Below, in pieces: positions 8,192 through 17,412 of a DNA stretch of 64,000 bases; the first letter of the stretch is position 1, and each line of letters begins with the position of its first letter. Location of the stretch: positions 62,001 through 126,000 of the forward strand of contig CBDCAS010000018.1 of the NCBI GenBank assembly GCA_965214015.1. The letters are read 5' to 3'. The notes under the pieces were generated by a model. That model searched no databases and was not told the origin of the DNA. It saw only the letters and a program-made list of their open reading frames with translations. Position numbers and translations under genes: made by a program. The stretch is from CBDCAS01 sp965214015 (GTDB lineage: Bacteria > Pseudomonadota > Gammaproteobacteria > Coxiellales > Coxiellaceae).

Positions 8192-9000
8192 TTAGATTGA
8201 TGACTGCGGTGCGTAGTCTTTTTCAGAACTTTGGCTTGGGCACGGCGTATTTTCTCTCCCTTGTGTATGAGGGTGAAAAAATTGTGCAGTCATTGGAGCT
8301 ATTAATGCGTCTGCGTTCGCATCGAGGCTCTGTGACAGGTGCTCGCTTGCTGTTTCATTAGCAGTAGTATCGTTTGCTGCCTGAGAGGCCTGTGGTTCAT
8401 CTTGATTGTTGCGTTCCTCCAATTGTGCTGTTTTTAGTTTATTAGCCTCAAATCGTTTCCACAATTTTGCTCTTTCTAATTCACCAACCTCAACTTGTTT
8501 CTGTAATTGTTTTATTTTTAGCCACAATTGCTTATTATTCTTTTTTTCTTCAACCTCCAATGTATCAATCTGACGCTCAATCACATCCACTCTGCGTTCA
8601 AGTGCGTTCAAACGATTCTCTGGCACTGGCATGTCAATGTGAACTACTTTAATCTGACTTGTTGTAAATCGATTTTTTAAGGTATGCAGCAGCTTCCAAG
8701 GCCACTTGATCACACTGACAATTCCATGAACCACTGCACGCAGCCCATCGATCACCGCACCCCTTAATGACTCTAACCATTGCTTCTTTAAACGCATCAC
8801 TTCATCTCCTTCCGTCAGGTGATAATACACTTCTTAAGACATGCTTTATAGGAAAACATGTCTTCTCACCAATAGTACTATTGTATCTGATTGTAATAAA
8901 CCCAGCATAAGTTTGCCTAAAATGTGCCATGACAACACGCCACATGCTACAGACTTATCTTATACATAGCATACAGGTCATACATCGCATGACCAAAAAC
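8192..9000 (-). pseudogene. Decayed partial copy of the giant HEAT-repeat gene's 3' end
   Basis: An open frame at 8192-8830 encodes a coiled-coil segment and a low-complexity tail that match the C-terminus of the neighbouring 1840-residue protein: ENRLNALERRVDVIERQIDT, LQKQVEVGELERA and SEHLSQSLDANADAL all recur with small changes. Homology continues upstream to about 9000 but with stops and a deletion: a block like HILGKLMLGLL matches HILDKIMLGLL of the big protein, and then the copy jumps to the equivalent of its GYHLAGEEEV region. The copy is therefore an internally deleted tandem duplication. A shortened protein from about 8797 might still be made. Confidence 0.7.
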
Positions 9001-9003
9001 CAC

Positions 9004-12000
9004 TTACACCGATGGCTCTAGCGCACGGCTTTTTTTAGAAGATGCTTTTTTTGGCTTGAGGATGGCGTACTTCCTCTCGCTTGGTTGTGGATGAGGGAGA
9101 AAAAATCGTGCGATGTTACCACTGTATTGTTGGGGTGCTGCCCCAGCATAATTACTACCTTCTTGCGACATATCATCAGGATTAACGTCTAACTTACGAG
9201 ATGAAGTAACCGCTGTTTCTTGTGCAGTCATTGGAGATGATAATGCGTCTGCGTTCGCATCGAGGCTCTGTGACAGGTGCTCGCTTGCTATTTTATTAGC
9301 AGTAGTATCGTTTGCTGCCTGAGAGGCCTGTAGTTTAGGTGCAGACTGCTGCTTCTTTTCTTCCTGCAATTGTTTTATCTGTTGCTCCAATTGATTGTTG
9401 TGTTCCTTCAATTGTGCTCTTTCTAATTCGCCAACCTCAACTTGCTTCTGTAATTGTTCTATTTTTAGCCACAATTGCTTACTATTAGCTTCTAATGTAT
9501 CAATCCGAAGCTCAACCACACCCACTCTGCGTTCAAGTGCGTTCAAGCGATCTTCAGTCATTTGAATGGGCACCACTTCAAAGATCCAATCTATAAATTG
9601 ATTTTTTAGTTTGTTCAAAGACTCCTGAGGCAAGTTCCAGATCACATTGATGATTCCATGACCCACTACATACGATCCATCAATCTCCGCATGACTGGAT
9701 GACTGTAACAATTGGTTTACATGCGCTACTTCTTCTTCTCCCGCCAGGTGATAACCTATTCCTTCAGGACGTGCTTCATAGAGAAACGTTTCTCCTTGAG
9801 CATATCGTCGATATCTTTCACCCGGTGTGGCTGTAAAATTATCCCAATGAAAGCTAACCAGAAGCTCGTGTTTTTTCAATAAACCTCGCTTCACCGCCAT
9901 GCACACCAAACCCGATTGACGAAATAGTGCATCGCATGTCATCGTCCTTCCATGAACTTTTATAAGTGGTGCATTTTTTATCGGTATATAACTGATCATC
10001 AAGTAGCACCATTCCACAAAGTCATCGTTTGGTAACACCGGTAACGCGTTCGCATCCGGTATGAGTAAGCCCAGCATGATTTTATCTAGAATGTGCCGCG
10101 CCAACGCTTCGCCACACACCACCATGTCTTCTGCCATACCCACTTGCTCCAATTGTTTTTGATAACGATGAAACAACAGATCGCGTAATTGATTTTTTTT
10201 CCGACTAAAGTCCTCACTCGATGCAAAAGTCTGCTGCACATTTTTTATCATCTCTCCTGTTGCGAGCGTTGAACCCAATAGAAATCTCGACACCATGCGA
10301 GAAGCTTGAGTATATGCACCATGTAAGGCATGGCCCACCGGAGTGTTTTCCAATACGCTATCACCAAATTCCATCGTATGCTTCGCTCCTTCAAACGCAT
10401 GCACCCCTTCTTTTAGCATCTGTAACGAGTGCAACGTCGCTTTGCCCGCACGCACTACAGCCTCATAGGCAGGAAGTGCCACTAACGCACTTAACACAAA
10501 TTCACCGACACAGTGCAAGATTTTTTCACGATAGTTGAGTGGGGTAAGTACGTTTTTCTTAAACAGACCCGAATAAATCGTTTGTGCTGCCACATAATGG
10601 GCCTCAAAATACCGATCAAAGGCTGCATTAAAGGTCGCTTTGCGATCAAACTGACTCTGCTGTTGTGTCTGCTCGGCCTCACGGATTCTTTTACTGATCA
10701 GGAATAACTGTTGCGCCAACGTGATAAAAACCTCACTGCCCGCAACACTTCTCACCAGCGATCGATCATTATGATCCATCGATGACAGTGCTTTGAGCTT
10801 TTCGCTGTCCAACCATAAAAAATCCAGCACCGCTTGTTTTAAGGCACTAAAGGTTTGTTGTGGGGTAAGGTCGGCCTCTTTTGATGTGTCTTCGATCTTA
10901 TCCAGGGCTGCCTGCAAAGACTGTGCCTTCGCCGCTTTTTCATCCTTTGCCCCCTGACCACTGGCTTTGAAATGGCATAGTTGCAGCTGCGTTAGTGCTT
11001 TGCCACTGCGACACGCTGCGTTAAAAGCCTTGAGGCTCTCGCTATCATTGAGCGTAAAGCATTTGATAATCTCCCTTAGTATGCCGGCAATCGTTACATG
11101 AACCGCTTGCAACGCCTCTTTGTGCACTATTTCGGCATTATCTGGGTTTGTGAATGCATGCGACCACAACCGTTGATAGCCCGCATACGGATCCTTTAAT
11201 AAATAATACATCACGTTGCCATCCGATGTATCAGGAGCCTGTTGCAGCACCAGCGTTAGTCTATCTTTATACTCTTTGTAATCACATTCTTTCGCTTTAA
11301 CCGGGATCGGATCATACACACAAAGACCCGCGCCCTGTAATTCCAAAAAGGCCATGACACCCTCAAACCCTAAATGAACCACCTCGTGGGTATTTTTGAT
11401 GTGTTGCAGATACGCTGTGATTAAAGCCTCTGAACGCACATACGTTTTAATCGCTACTTCTAAGGCAGCCAGGTCCAGGTGGGTTGCAGCTTGTAGTGCA
11501 TCGATGGAGGGTCTTAATTTCAACCTTTGAATCACATCGGCGTTAAGTGCGGTTATACCTTCTATAATGCGGCCTTTTTGTACGCGTTCTGGATATTCTC
11601 CATCATCTAAACACTGGTTGATATGCTCCACCAGCCTCTTAATAGGGACTGCTTCGACACAGACATCATTGCCGCTTGGCAATGTCACTGATACCTCTTG
11701 CGTGTACGCAGTCTCACACCGATCGAGTAACGCCTGTGTTTCTTCATCTAAGGGCATCGCGCCTGAACTGCCATCATGATGTTTAGGCTGCATTATAAAA
11801 TAGGTAAGGTCTGCACTTAGTTTCTGCAGTGTCTCCTCACGCCAAGGTACACCCTGCAATAATTTATCAATCGCCTGATTTTCATCGATACCCAGTTGTG
11901 CAAAGAGCCGTTGACTTGGGGCATGGGTTACTAGCGTACTACCTTCTTCGTGAAGATTATCTGCATCGCAGTAATTCATGAGAGTGAGGGGTTGTCCATT

Positions 12001-14526
12001 CAGAGTCGTTTCATAGGTTTCAAGTGGGGTATACAGGGTGGTGACTTTTGCTTCCAACGCCTTAATGTCATTACAAAGCTCTAGGGAATCACGGTCTACT
12101 GTATTTGGGAGTGCATAGCCTAAGAGCATCGCTCGACTGAGATTACGTGCTACCGCTTGTTTTAAATCGTCTAAGTTTTTTACCGCTGTTCTACGATACT
12201 CATTATCCTTCCATTTGGGGTTATTCGATTCATCGGTTAACATGTTTAAGGGCATTTCACGGTGCTCTAACAGTTGGCACAATCTCCGAACGTTTTCTTT
12301 ATTAAGGCCTACATCTTTTAAACTCAAGGTATGTAAGGTTGGGATCTGCTGTACTACAATCGCTAGTTCCTGAATCCAACCATCATGCACATAATGACTC
12401 CCACCAAGAGGCCATCTGTCAAAATTTAATTGGGTGAGTGGCAATGCGTTCGTTTGTATCCAGTGTAAAATCGGTGTGATAGTGCTTTTATTCTTAAATG
12501 CGTTAACACACTTTTTAAGATCCTGCTCTTTTGTTGCGATTAACATCTCAACACACACCGTCATTGGAAAAATCCCAATCTCAGATAATTGGCCTAACAT
12601 TGTTAGTCTTGTATCATCCACCAATGCTTCAGCACGTTTGGTAGTAAGCTGGTGATCATGCTTGAGATGCATCAAAACCTTCGCTGCCGTTAGGGTGTTT
12701 TTGAGGGCAGTATGCTGATACTCTGCTATGCTAAATGTGGGTTTACTCTGTTGAGCATCGCTGACCAATCCATCTGTAATAACGTTTATGCAGCATTCTG
12801 AACCCAGAGTTACAAATAATTTCATTAGCTTTGGACACTCTGGCAGCTTTTTTATGCTGCCTCGTTCAGCGATCTCAAACAAATTATCCCACAATGCGAT
12901 CAGTGCCCGAACCTGCTTGATCCTCTGCTCAGGCTCCTCCTCCTGTGCCAGCCATGTGTCCACCAAATGAGTTAAGCCTTCTGCTATGGCTTCTCTAAGG
13001 GCGCCATCCACACCCATCAAATAGATGCTTAGGAACTCAACCTCTGCATTTATCGCTATATGCAGCTTACTGAGCGCCTGTATCGCAGCCTCTCTGAACC
13101 AATGGACTTCATTCTGATCAATCACTCTCTCTGTCAACAGGTTTACTAACGGGATAAGTCGTGGCTTCTTGTCCTCCCACTGTACCAACGCACAACCTAA
13201 ATGACTGATCGTCTGTATCGCAGCCTCTCTGAACCAGCGGACCTCATTCTGAGCCATCATCCTTTCTATCAACAGATTTACTAACAGGGCAACTCGTACC
13301 TCATCCAACTGCGTTAATGCCGACCCCAAATGACCGATCGCCTCTGTCGCAGCTATTCTGACCTGGAGGTTTTCGTTCTGATCCATCATCTTCTCGGCCA
13401 GCAGATCTACTAATGGGGCAACTCGTGCCTTATCCAACTGCGCCAACGCTGACCCCAGATGACTGATCGCCCCTATCGCAGCGTCTCTGATCCAATGGAC
13501 TTCATTCTGATCAATTACTCTCTCTGTTAAAAGGTTTACTAACAGGAGAGCTCGTGGCCTGTCCCACTGTACCAATGCACAACCCAGCTTACCGATCGAT
13601 TTTATTGCAGCCTCTCTGAACCAGCGGACTTCGTCCTGAGCCATCATCCTCTCTGTCAGCCAATCTACTACCGTGGCAACTCGTACCTCATCTAACTGTG
13701 CCAACACTGACCCCAGATGACCGATCGCCCCTGCCGCAGCTATTCTGACCTGGAGGTTTTCGTTCTGATCCATCATGCTCTTTGTCAACACGTCTACTAA
13801 TGGGACAACTCGTGCTCTATCCAACTGCGTTAACGCTGATCCCAGATGACTAATCGCCTGTACCGCAGCATCTTTGACCCATTTGGCTTCGCTGGGAGCA
13901 AGCACCCACTCTGTCAACATGTGCAGTAAAGAGGCAAACTCTGGCGTATCCTTCTGAAGCACTATCGCTCTACCCAGAGCACCGATCGTCTGTGCCGTAA
14001 CCGTTTTAAGCCAGCTGTTCTCACTCTCAGCCGCCACCCACTTTACTAGCCCGTCTACGAATGGGAGAACTTTCGGTGGTGCATCCAGTTGATTCACATC
14101 CTCCGCTAAAAATTTGATGACATCGATTGCAGCCTCTCTGCGCCACCTGGCCTTACCTTGAGCAGCCAGCCACTCTGCCATTATGGACACTAATAAGGCC
14201 ATGTCTTTCGAGTGATCAGAGTGCTTCTTCCCCAAACAACCGATGTTATCCACCGCCTCTGCTATTGTTAAATTGCCTGCCTCAACCTCAGTGGCTGTCG
14301 ACTCTATCAGCGTAACTAATGATGGGTTAGAATATAACAGCCTATCTAGCTTATCCATAAGCCCTCTAATATTAGTTAATCCACAATGAAATTCTAAATC
14401 TTCTAGTGGAATATATTTTAAAATTTGTTGCTTGAGTAGTTCCTGAAGAATGGGCTCCAATGCGACTGTTTGGGCATCATGATGAGTAGTAGGAAGGGTT
14501 TCATGGGAATCAGGGTTTTCTCGCAT
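9004..14526 (-). CDS. Giant HEAT-repeat protein, candidate effector
   Basis: An intact 1840-residue protein of unknown function. Residues about 100-500 are tandem HEAT/ARM-like units of 41-45 residues (typical unit: REAAIKSIGKLGCAL, then LVNLLTERV). Around 695-760 there is a short leucine-rich-repeat-like segment (IPTLHTLSLKDVGLNKENV). The long middle is helical with no family I recognise. Residues about 1655-1725 form a coiled coil (NALERRVGVVELRIDTLE), and the tail is basic and low-complexity. I see no signal peptide or membrane segment. Large eukaryote-like repeat proteins are typical secreted effectors in Legionellales, so that role is plausible but inferred. It lies between the integrase end and radC as ICE cargo. 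Confidence 0.75.
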   Translation of the reverse strand: MRENPDSHETLPTTHHDAQTVALEPILQELLKQQILKYIPLEDLEFHCGLTNIRGLMDKLDRLLYSNPSLVTLIESTATEVEAGNLTIAEAVDNIGCLGKKHSDHSKDMALLVSIMAEWLAAQGKARWRREAAIDVIKFLAEDVNQLDAPPKVLPFVDGLVKWVAAESENSWLKTVTAQTIGALGRAIVLQKDTPEFASLLHMLTEWVLAPSEAKWVKDAAVQAISHLGSALTQLDRARVVPLVDVLTKSMMDQNENLQVRIAAAGAIGHLGSVLAQLDEVRVATVVDWLTERMMAQDEVRWFREAAIKSIGKLGCALVQWDRPRALLLVNLLTERVIDQNEVHWIRDAAIGAISHLGSALAQLDKARVAPLVDLLAEKMMDQNENLQVRIAATEAIGHLGSALTQLDEVRVALLVNLLIERMMAQNEVRWFREAAIQTISHLGCALVQWEDKKPRLIPLVNLLTERVIDQNEVHWFREAAIQALSKLHIAINAEVEFLSIYLMGVDGALREAIAEGLTHLVDTWLAQEEEPEQRIKQVRALIALWDNLFEIAERGSIKKLPECPKLMKLFVTLGSECCINVITDGLVSDAQQSKPTFSIAEYQHTALKNTLTAAKVLMHLKHDHQLTTKRAEALVDDTRLTMLGQLSEIGIFPMTVCVEMLIATKEQDLKKCVNAFKNKSTITPILHWIQTNALPLTQLNFDRWPLGGSHYVHDGWIQELAIVVQQIPTLHTLSLKDVGLNKENVRRLCQLLEHREMPLNMLTDESNNPKWKDNEYRRTAVKNLDDLKQAVARNLSRAMLLGYALPNTVDRDSLELCNDIKALEAKVTTLYTPLETYETTLNGQPLTLMNYCDADNLHEEGSTLVTHAPSQRLFAQLGIDENQAIDKLLQGVPWREETLQKLSADLTYFIMQPKHHDGSSGAMPLDEETQALLDRCETAYTQEVSVTLPSGNDVCVEAVPIKRLVEHINQCLDDGEYPERVQKGRIIEGITALNADVIQRLKLRPSIDALQAATHLDLAALEVAIKTYVRSEALITAYLQHIKNTHEVVHLGFEGVMAFLELQGAGLCVYDPIPVKAKECDYKEYKDRLTLVLQQAPDTSDGNVMYYLLKDPYAGYQRLWSHAFTNPDNAEIVHKEALQAVHVTIAGILREIIKCFTLNDSESLKAFNAACRSGKALTQLQLCHFKASGQGAKDEKAAKAQSLQAALDKIEDTSKEADLTPQQTFSALKQAVLDFLWLDSEKLKALSSMDHNDRSLVRSVAGSEVFITLAQQLFLISKRIREAEQTQQQSQFDRKATFNAAFDRYFEAHYVAAQTIYSGLFKKNVLTPLNYREKILHCVGEFVLSALVALPAYEAVVRAGKATLHSLQMLKEGVHAFEGAKHTMEFGDSVLENTPVGHALHGAYTQASRMVSRFLLGSTLATGEMIKNVQQTFASSEDFSRKKNQLRDLLFHRYQKQLEQVGMAEDMVVCGEALARHILDKIMLGLLIPDANALPVLPNDDFVEWCYLMISYIPIKNAPLIKVHGRTMTCDALFRQSGLVCMAVKRGLLKKHELLVSFHWDNFTATPGERYRRYAQGETFLYEARPEGIGYHLAGEEEVAHVNQLLQSSSHAEIDGSYVVGHGIINVIWNLPQESLNKLKNQFIDWIFEVVPIQMTEDRLNALERRVGVVELRIDTLEANSKQLWLKIEQLQKQVEVGELERAQLKEHNNQLEQQIKQLQEEKKQQSAPKLQASQAANDTTANKIASEHLSQSLDANADALSSPMTAQETAVTSSRKLDVNPDDMSQEGSNYAGAAPQQYSGNIARFFLPHPQPSERKYAILKPKKASSKKSRALEPSV
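13030..14220 (-). repeat. Tandem HEAT-unit repeats with a three-unit super-repeat
   Basis: Within the giant gene, units of about 125-130 bp repeat. A block of three units recurs about 387 bp apart: for example ACCTGGAGGTTTTCGTTCTG begins at 13361 and again at 13748. This points to a recent duplication of a three-unit block inside an older HEAT array. Confidence 0.8.
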
Positions 14527-15086
14527 CCGCGTTGCTCCTTGAATGTCATGTATTTACAAGCTTATTTTTTCTATTCTTTAAAGATATCTAGATCATTCTT
14601 TATTAGTAGAATAATAGTTAGTGATGTCTTAACTTTGGTTTTTAAAAAAAAACCAAACTTGAACAATAATCCGATTCTTTTTACTTATAGTTCTTCTCAG
14701 TCAATCTTATGTTTTGATACATTGATTGACCAAAACAATATTGTCTAATTAGAATTAATAATAAAGCTTGTCAGCTCTCACAAAAATACTGTTATTGAGA
14801 ATAACAAAAAGAAAAAAGCTTTTCTTCTCAATTAAGCCTTAAAAAATAATGAAATATGAAAAGGCGGACATTCTTTTCAGAAAGAGCTGATATCATTTGG
14901 TACATTATAGTCGTAGATATAACTGTATTTATTGAGTGCATGGACTTGCATACAGGAATCTACTGATTCATTTTTTTAACCTCTTAACAGACCTTCTGCA
15001 ACCATATAAGCTGTTTTCCTATCTGCTTGTTTTCATCATGGTGATTCCTAAATTTTTTCCTTTGTTGAGAGTGAATACTAAAAGGA
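14527..15086. other. Non-coding region upstream of the giant gene
   Basis: About 560 AT-rich bases separate the giant gene from the radC terminator. The short frames here have no features of real proteins. The region presumably holds the promoter of the giant gene, but I could not single out convincing -35 and -10 boxes. Confidence 0.5.
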
Positions 15087-15118
15087 AACCACCAAAGACA
15101 CTCTTGTCTTTGGTGGTT
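15087..15118 (-). terminator. Strong hairpin terminator after radC
   Basis: A perfect 14-bp stem (AACCACCAAAGACA at 15087-15100 and its complement at 15105-15118) encloses a CTCT loop. On the minus strand it is followed by TTTCCTTTT. It lies about 30 bases downstream of the radC stop and should end that transcript. Confidence 0.75.
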
Positions 15119-15146
15119 CAGTGAAGAAGACAGTTGCACTACCACA

Positions 15147-15686
15147 CTATAGAATACCATGTACCGCAAAACTATAGGCTTGCTCTCTTGCCACAATTAA
15201 ATGATCCACCACCTCAATATCCATCAACTTAAAAGCCGATTTAATCGCAGTAGTTAACCATTCATCGGTGCTACTGGGTGTACAATCTCCTGAAGGATGA
15301 TTGTGCACCAAGATCAGTGCTGCGGCATTGAGTGCAAAGGCACGCTTAGCAATTTCACGTGGATACACAGCCGTTTGGTTAATCGTGCCTTGAAACAATT
15401 TTTCAAAACAGATCAACTTATGCTGATTATCCAAAAACATCACACAGAAACATTCTGACTTCAGCTCTGCTAATCTAAACACAGCTAATTGCTTTGCTAG
15501 CTTAACGTTGTTTAAGACTAAAGGGGATGTTTGACATTGTTGTGTGAGAATGGATTGTGCCGCAGTCATAATGTCAGTCACCGTGATCTTGCCACGCACT
15601 CGATAAGTATTGTTTTCACACAATACAAAGGCTGGCGGCAAGTTGATGACTTCATTAGGACTGTTTTTAAAGCTTAGTTTTTTCAT
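15147..15686 (-). CDS. radC: RadC-family JAMM-domain protein
   Basis: A 179-residue RadC/YicR-type protein. The metal-binding JAMM motif is complete as HNHPSGDCTPSSTDEW from residue 128, preceded by the conserved PREIAKRAF and AAALILVHNHP context. It lacks the N-terminal helix-hairpin-helix of chromosomal RadC, as is usual for element-borne copies. The start at 15686 follows AAGGGAGAAA; the longer frame would run through a hairpin. Genes of this kind are common in ICEs and phage-like islands. The biochemical role is unsettled, with nuclease or DNA-processing activity proposed. Confidence 0.85.
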   Translation of the reverse strand: MKKLSFKNSPNEVINLPPAFVLCENNTYRVRGKITVTDIMTAAQSILTQQCQTSPLVLNNVKLAKQLAVFRLAELKSECFCVMFLDNQHKLICFEKLFQGTINQTAVYPREIAKRAFALNAAALILVHNHPSGDCTPSSTDEWLTTAIKSAFKLMDIEVVDHLIVAREQAYSFAVHGIL

Positions 15687-15720
15687 CGAATTTCTCCCTT
15701 GAATAAAGTCCAAGAGAGAA

Positions 15721-15750
15721 ACCGCCAAGAGCAATTTCGCGCTTGGCGGT
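15721..15750 (-). terminator. Hairpin in the radC leader
   Basis: ACCGCCAAG (15721-15729) pairs with CTTGGCGGT (15742-15750). On the minus strand the stem is followed by TTTCTCTC, about 35 bases before the radC start. It could act as a weak terminator or as a leader structure controlling radC. Confidence 0.45.
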
Positions 15751-15774
15751 GAGTAGAAAGTGAAATAACACTAA

Positions 15775-15839
15775 AAACCCTTTGGTTGAGCGTCAAGGAG
15801 GACACTACGGCGGCGGGGATTGCCGTCTCCAAAGGGTTT
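15775..15839 (-). terminator. Composite structured RNA element
   Basis: AAACCCTTTGG (15775-15785) pairs with CCAAAGGGTTT (15829-15839). On the minus strand the closing stem is followed by a T-rich run. The 43-base interior is GC-rich for this window and contains a smaller stem, ACGGC/GCCGT. The outer stem and T run look like a terminator between the 197-residue protein gene and radC. The folded interior is larger than a terminator needs. Confidence 0.5.
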
Positions 15840-15976
15840 CAGTAGTAAAATAAACATTAAGTAGTCAATGTAAGACTGACTAAGTCAGGTTATGACTCAG
15901 TCGTTCATCACATGAATTGAGTAGTCAATCAAAAAAGAGGACATCACCCTAAGTAGGCAATATCCTCTCGCTGTTT

Positions 15977-16570
15977 TCACTTAAGTAGCGCAGAATGTGT
16001 TGGAAATAACGGGTAATTTTGCACTTGAATTTGTACCAATTTACCCACCAACTTTGCTTGACAAGCGATGACCATAGCGTTGTAGTAGTGTTGAAACGAA
16101 CTAAAACGACAATAATGCATGTCATCTGCCCATGAATAGCTGTCATTATTTTCTAAAGTGGTTTCAGAAAATTGGATAGTTTCATAGCCGCTTGCATCCA
16201 CTGCCGCGATTAAAATTGCATCTTCGTTAATGCAACTCTGGCAAATGGCCAACAGCCAATCAACCAACTCAGAACTGGTGACAGGCCATAGCACCGTGTT
16301 GGAACCATCTAAGCGCAATTGCGCTCTTAGAGCCGGTTGATTTAACCAATGCTCTAAATAATTCAACTGGGCTTTAAGGGTGCTAAGGCTTGATGTGCCC
16401 AGAGTGTCAGGCAGATCGTTATTTCGTAGATATTCTGCTAATCCTATAAAAGCTAATTCAATGCATTGTACTTCATGATAATTAAGTTCAACATGGGTCA
16501 GTACACCTGGTTCACTTTTTATAGGGATCACTTGAGTTTGAAGTGGGGCTTGTAATGCCGTTTGATCCAT
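15977..16570 (-). CDS. Hypothetical ICE protein, 197 residues
   Basis: I do not recognise this family. The protein is soluble and acidic to neutral, with a helical N-terminal half (HEVQCIELAFIGLAEYLRNN) and a tryptophan-rich middle (WLLAICQSC). It contains no signal peptide, membrane segment or clear enzyme motif. A good ribosome binding site (CAGGAGTA) precedes the ATG at 16570. It sits between radC and the SSB-like gene, each separated by a terminator-like hairpin, so it may be regulated separately. Confidence 0.6.
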   Translation of the reverse strand: MDQTALQAPLQTQVIPIKSEPGVLTHVELNYHEVQCIELAFIGLAEYLRNNDLPDTLGTSSLSTLKAQLNYLEHWLNQPALRAQLRLDGSNTVLWPVTSSELVDWLLAICQSCINEDAILIAAVDASGYETIQFSETTLENNDSYSWADDMHYCRFSSFQHYYNAMVIACQAKLVGKLVQIQVQNYPLFPTHSALLK

Positions 16571-16600
16571 AATAAATACTCCTGATATTTAAAAACAAAA

Positions 16601-16632
16601 AAGCCCTCAACTGAAAAATCAATCAAGGGCTT
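16601..16632 (-). terminator. Terminator between the SSB-like and 197-residue protein genes
   Basis: AAGCCCT (16601-16607) pairs with AGGGCTT (16626-16632). On the minus strand the stem is followed directly by TTTTTTGTTTTT. It is a classical intrinsic terminator placed just before the next gene's ribosome binding site, so it may act as an attenuator. Confidence 0.75.
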
Positions 16633-16674
16633 GATAGTGTTCGATTAAGAACGCAGAAAATCGTTCTGAAAAAG

Positions 16675-17154
16675 TTACTTTTTTCGGCAAGATTGCGTAT
16701 TGTGAACGCGATCATTATCACCATTAGTTTCACTTTGACGGTTTGACTGTCTTGCTTTCTTTTTTCCAGGAATATGCCTTACACTCAGGGTGTTCGCCAC
16801 AAACCTTGGATTGACTCGAAGCTTATTTGTTTTAGCGTCTTTGCCTAAGTTCCAGGTAATATCGTCATACGTAAAGTTAACGAAATACCCTTGTTTAAGG
16901 TATTCAACAATGTCTAATAACTCTTTGTTAAACACTCTTACATAGGCAATGAGTGGAATATCATTCGTATCAGACTCTTTGCTACGATGACTTTTTTTAT
17001 GATCATCGTTAGCATCAATGGCTTTACAATAAACAACCAATCGAGCGTATTCATCCCCCGCTTTTGTATGATCAAAAGTAGGATCAGCCGCTAAAGTGCC
17101 AGTAACGCCATATTCATTACTGAAGTGATATTGAGTAAAATATTTTAAGCTCAT
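16675..17154 (-). CDS. Single-stranded-DNA-binding-like protein of the ICE
   Basis: A 159-residue protein that looks like an OB-fold SSB variant. GVTGTLAADPTF, ARLVVYCKAID, then AYVRVFNKELLDIVEYLKQG and FVNFTYDDITWN follow the strand order of SSB (start strand, variable loop, VxxF strand, then KGxxVxVxG strand). The C-terminal tail is basic and polar and lacks the usual acidic DDxIPF-type tip, so it may not bind the host SSB partners. Element-borne SSBs coat transferred single strands. The call rests on pattern, not on a database match. Confidence 0.5.
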   Translation of the reverse strand: MSLKYFTQYHFSNEYGVTGTLAADPTFDHTKAGDEYARLVVYCKAIDANDDHKKSHRSKESDTNDIPLIAYVRVFNKELLDIVEYLKQGYFVNFTYDDITWNLGKDAKTNKLRVNPRFVANTLSVRHIPGKKKARQSNRQSETNGDNDRVHNTQSCRKK

Positions 17155-17204
17155 AAATGGGCTCCTTATAAAGTTTAAAAAACCCCAAAGAGAACCATGA
17201 GCAA

Positions 17205-17238
17205 TCCCTAACGGGAAATATCATTATTCCCGTTGGGA
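17205..17238 (-). terminator. Hairpin upstream of the SSB-like gene
   Basis: TCCCTAACGGGAA (17205-17217) pairs, with one bulge, with TTCCCGTTGGGA (17227-17238). On the minus strand a GGGGTTTTTT run follows about 25 bases later. Two smaller inverted repeats (ACCCTA/TAGGGT near 17252-17268 and TTAACTGT/ACAGTTAA near 17287-17309) lie just upstream, so this 260-base gap is unusually rich in structure. Confidence 0.45.
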
Positions 17239-17412
17239 TAAGCTAAAAAATCACCCTAAAAAATAGGGTAATTTCAAGTAAACTGCTTAACTGTAAAAAT
17301 CACAGTTAAACACAATTGGCACTGCATAATAAGTATCATGCAGATGGGCTTTCATGCCGACCCACGCATCACAAAGTTTTAGGCCGATTGTGATCACGGC
17401 ACCATAAAATCG

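Noticed and set aside
9004..14526. Several 60-100 codon frames opposite the giant gene
   Set aside because: They are mirror frames of a continuous 1840-codon gene and show no motifs.
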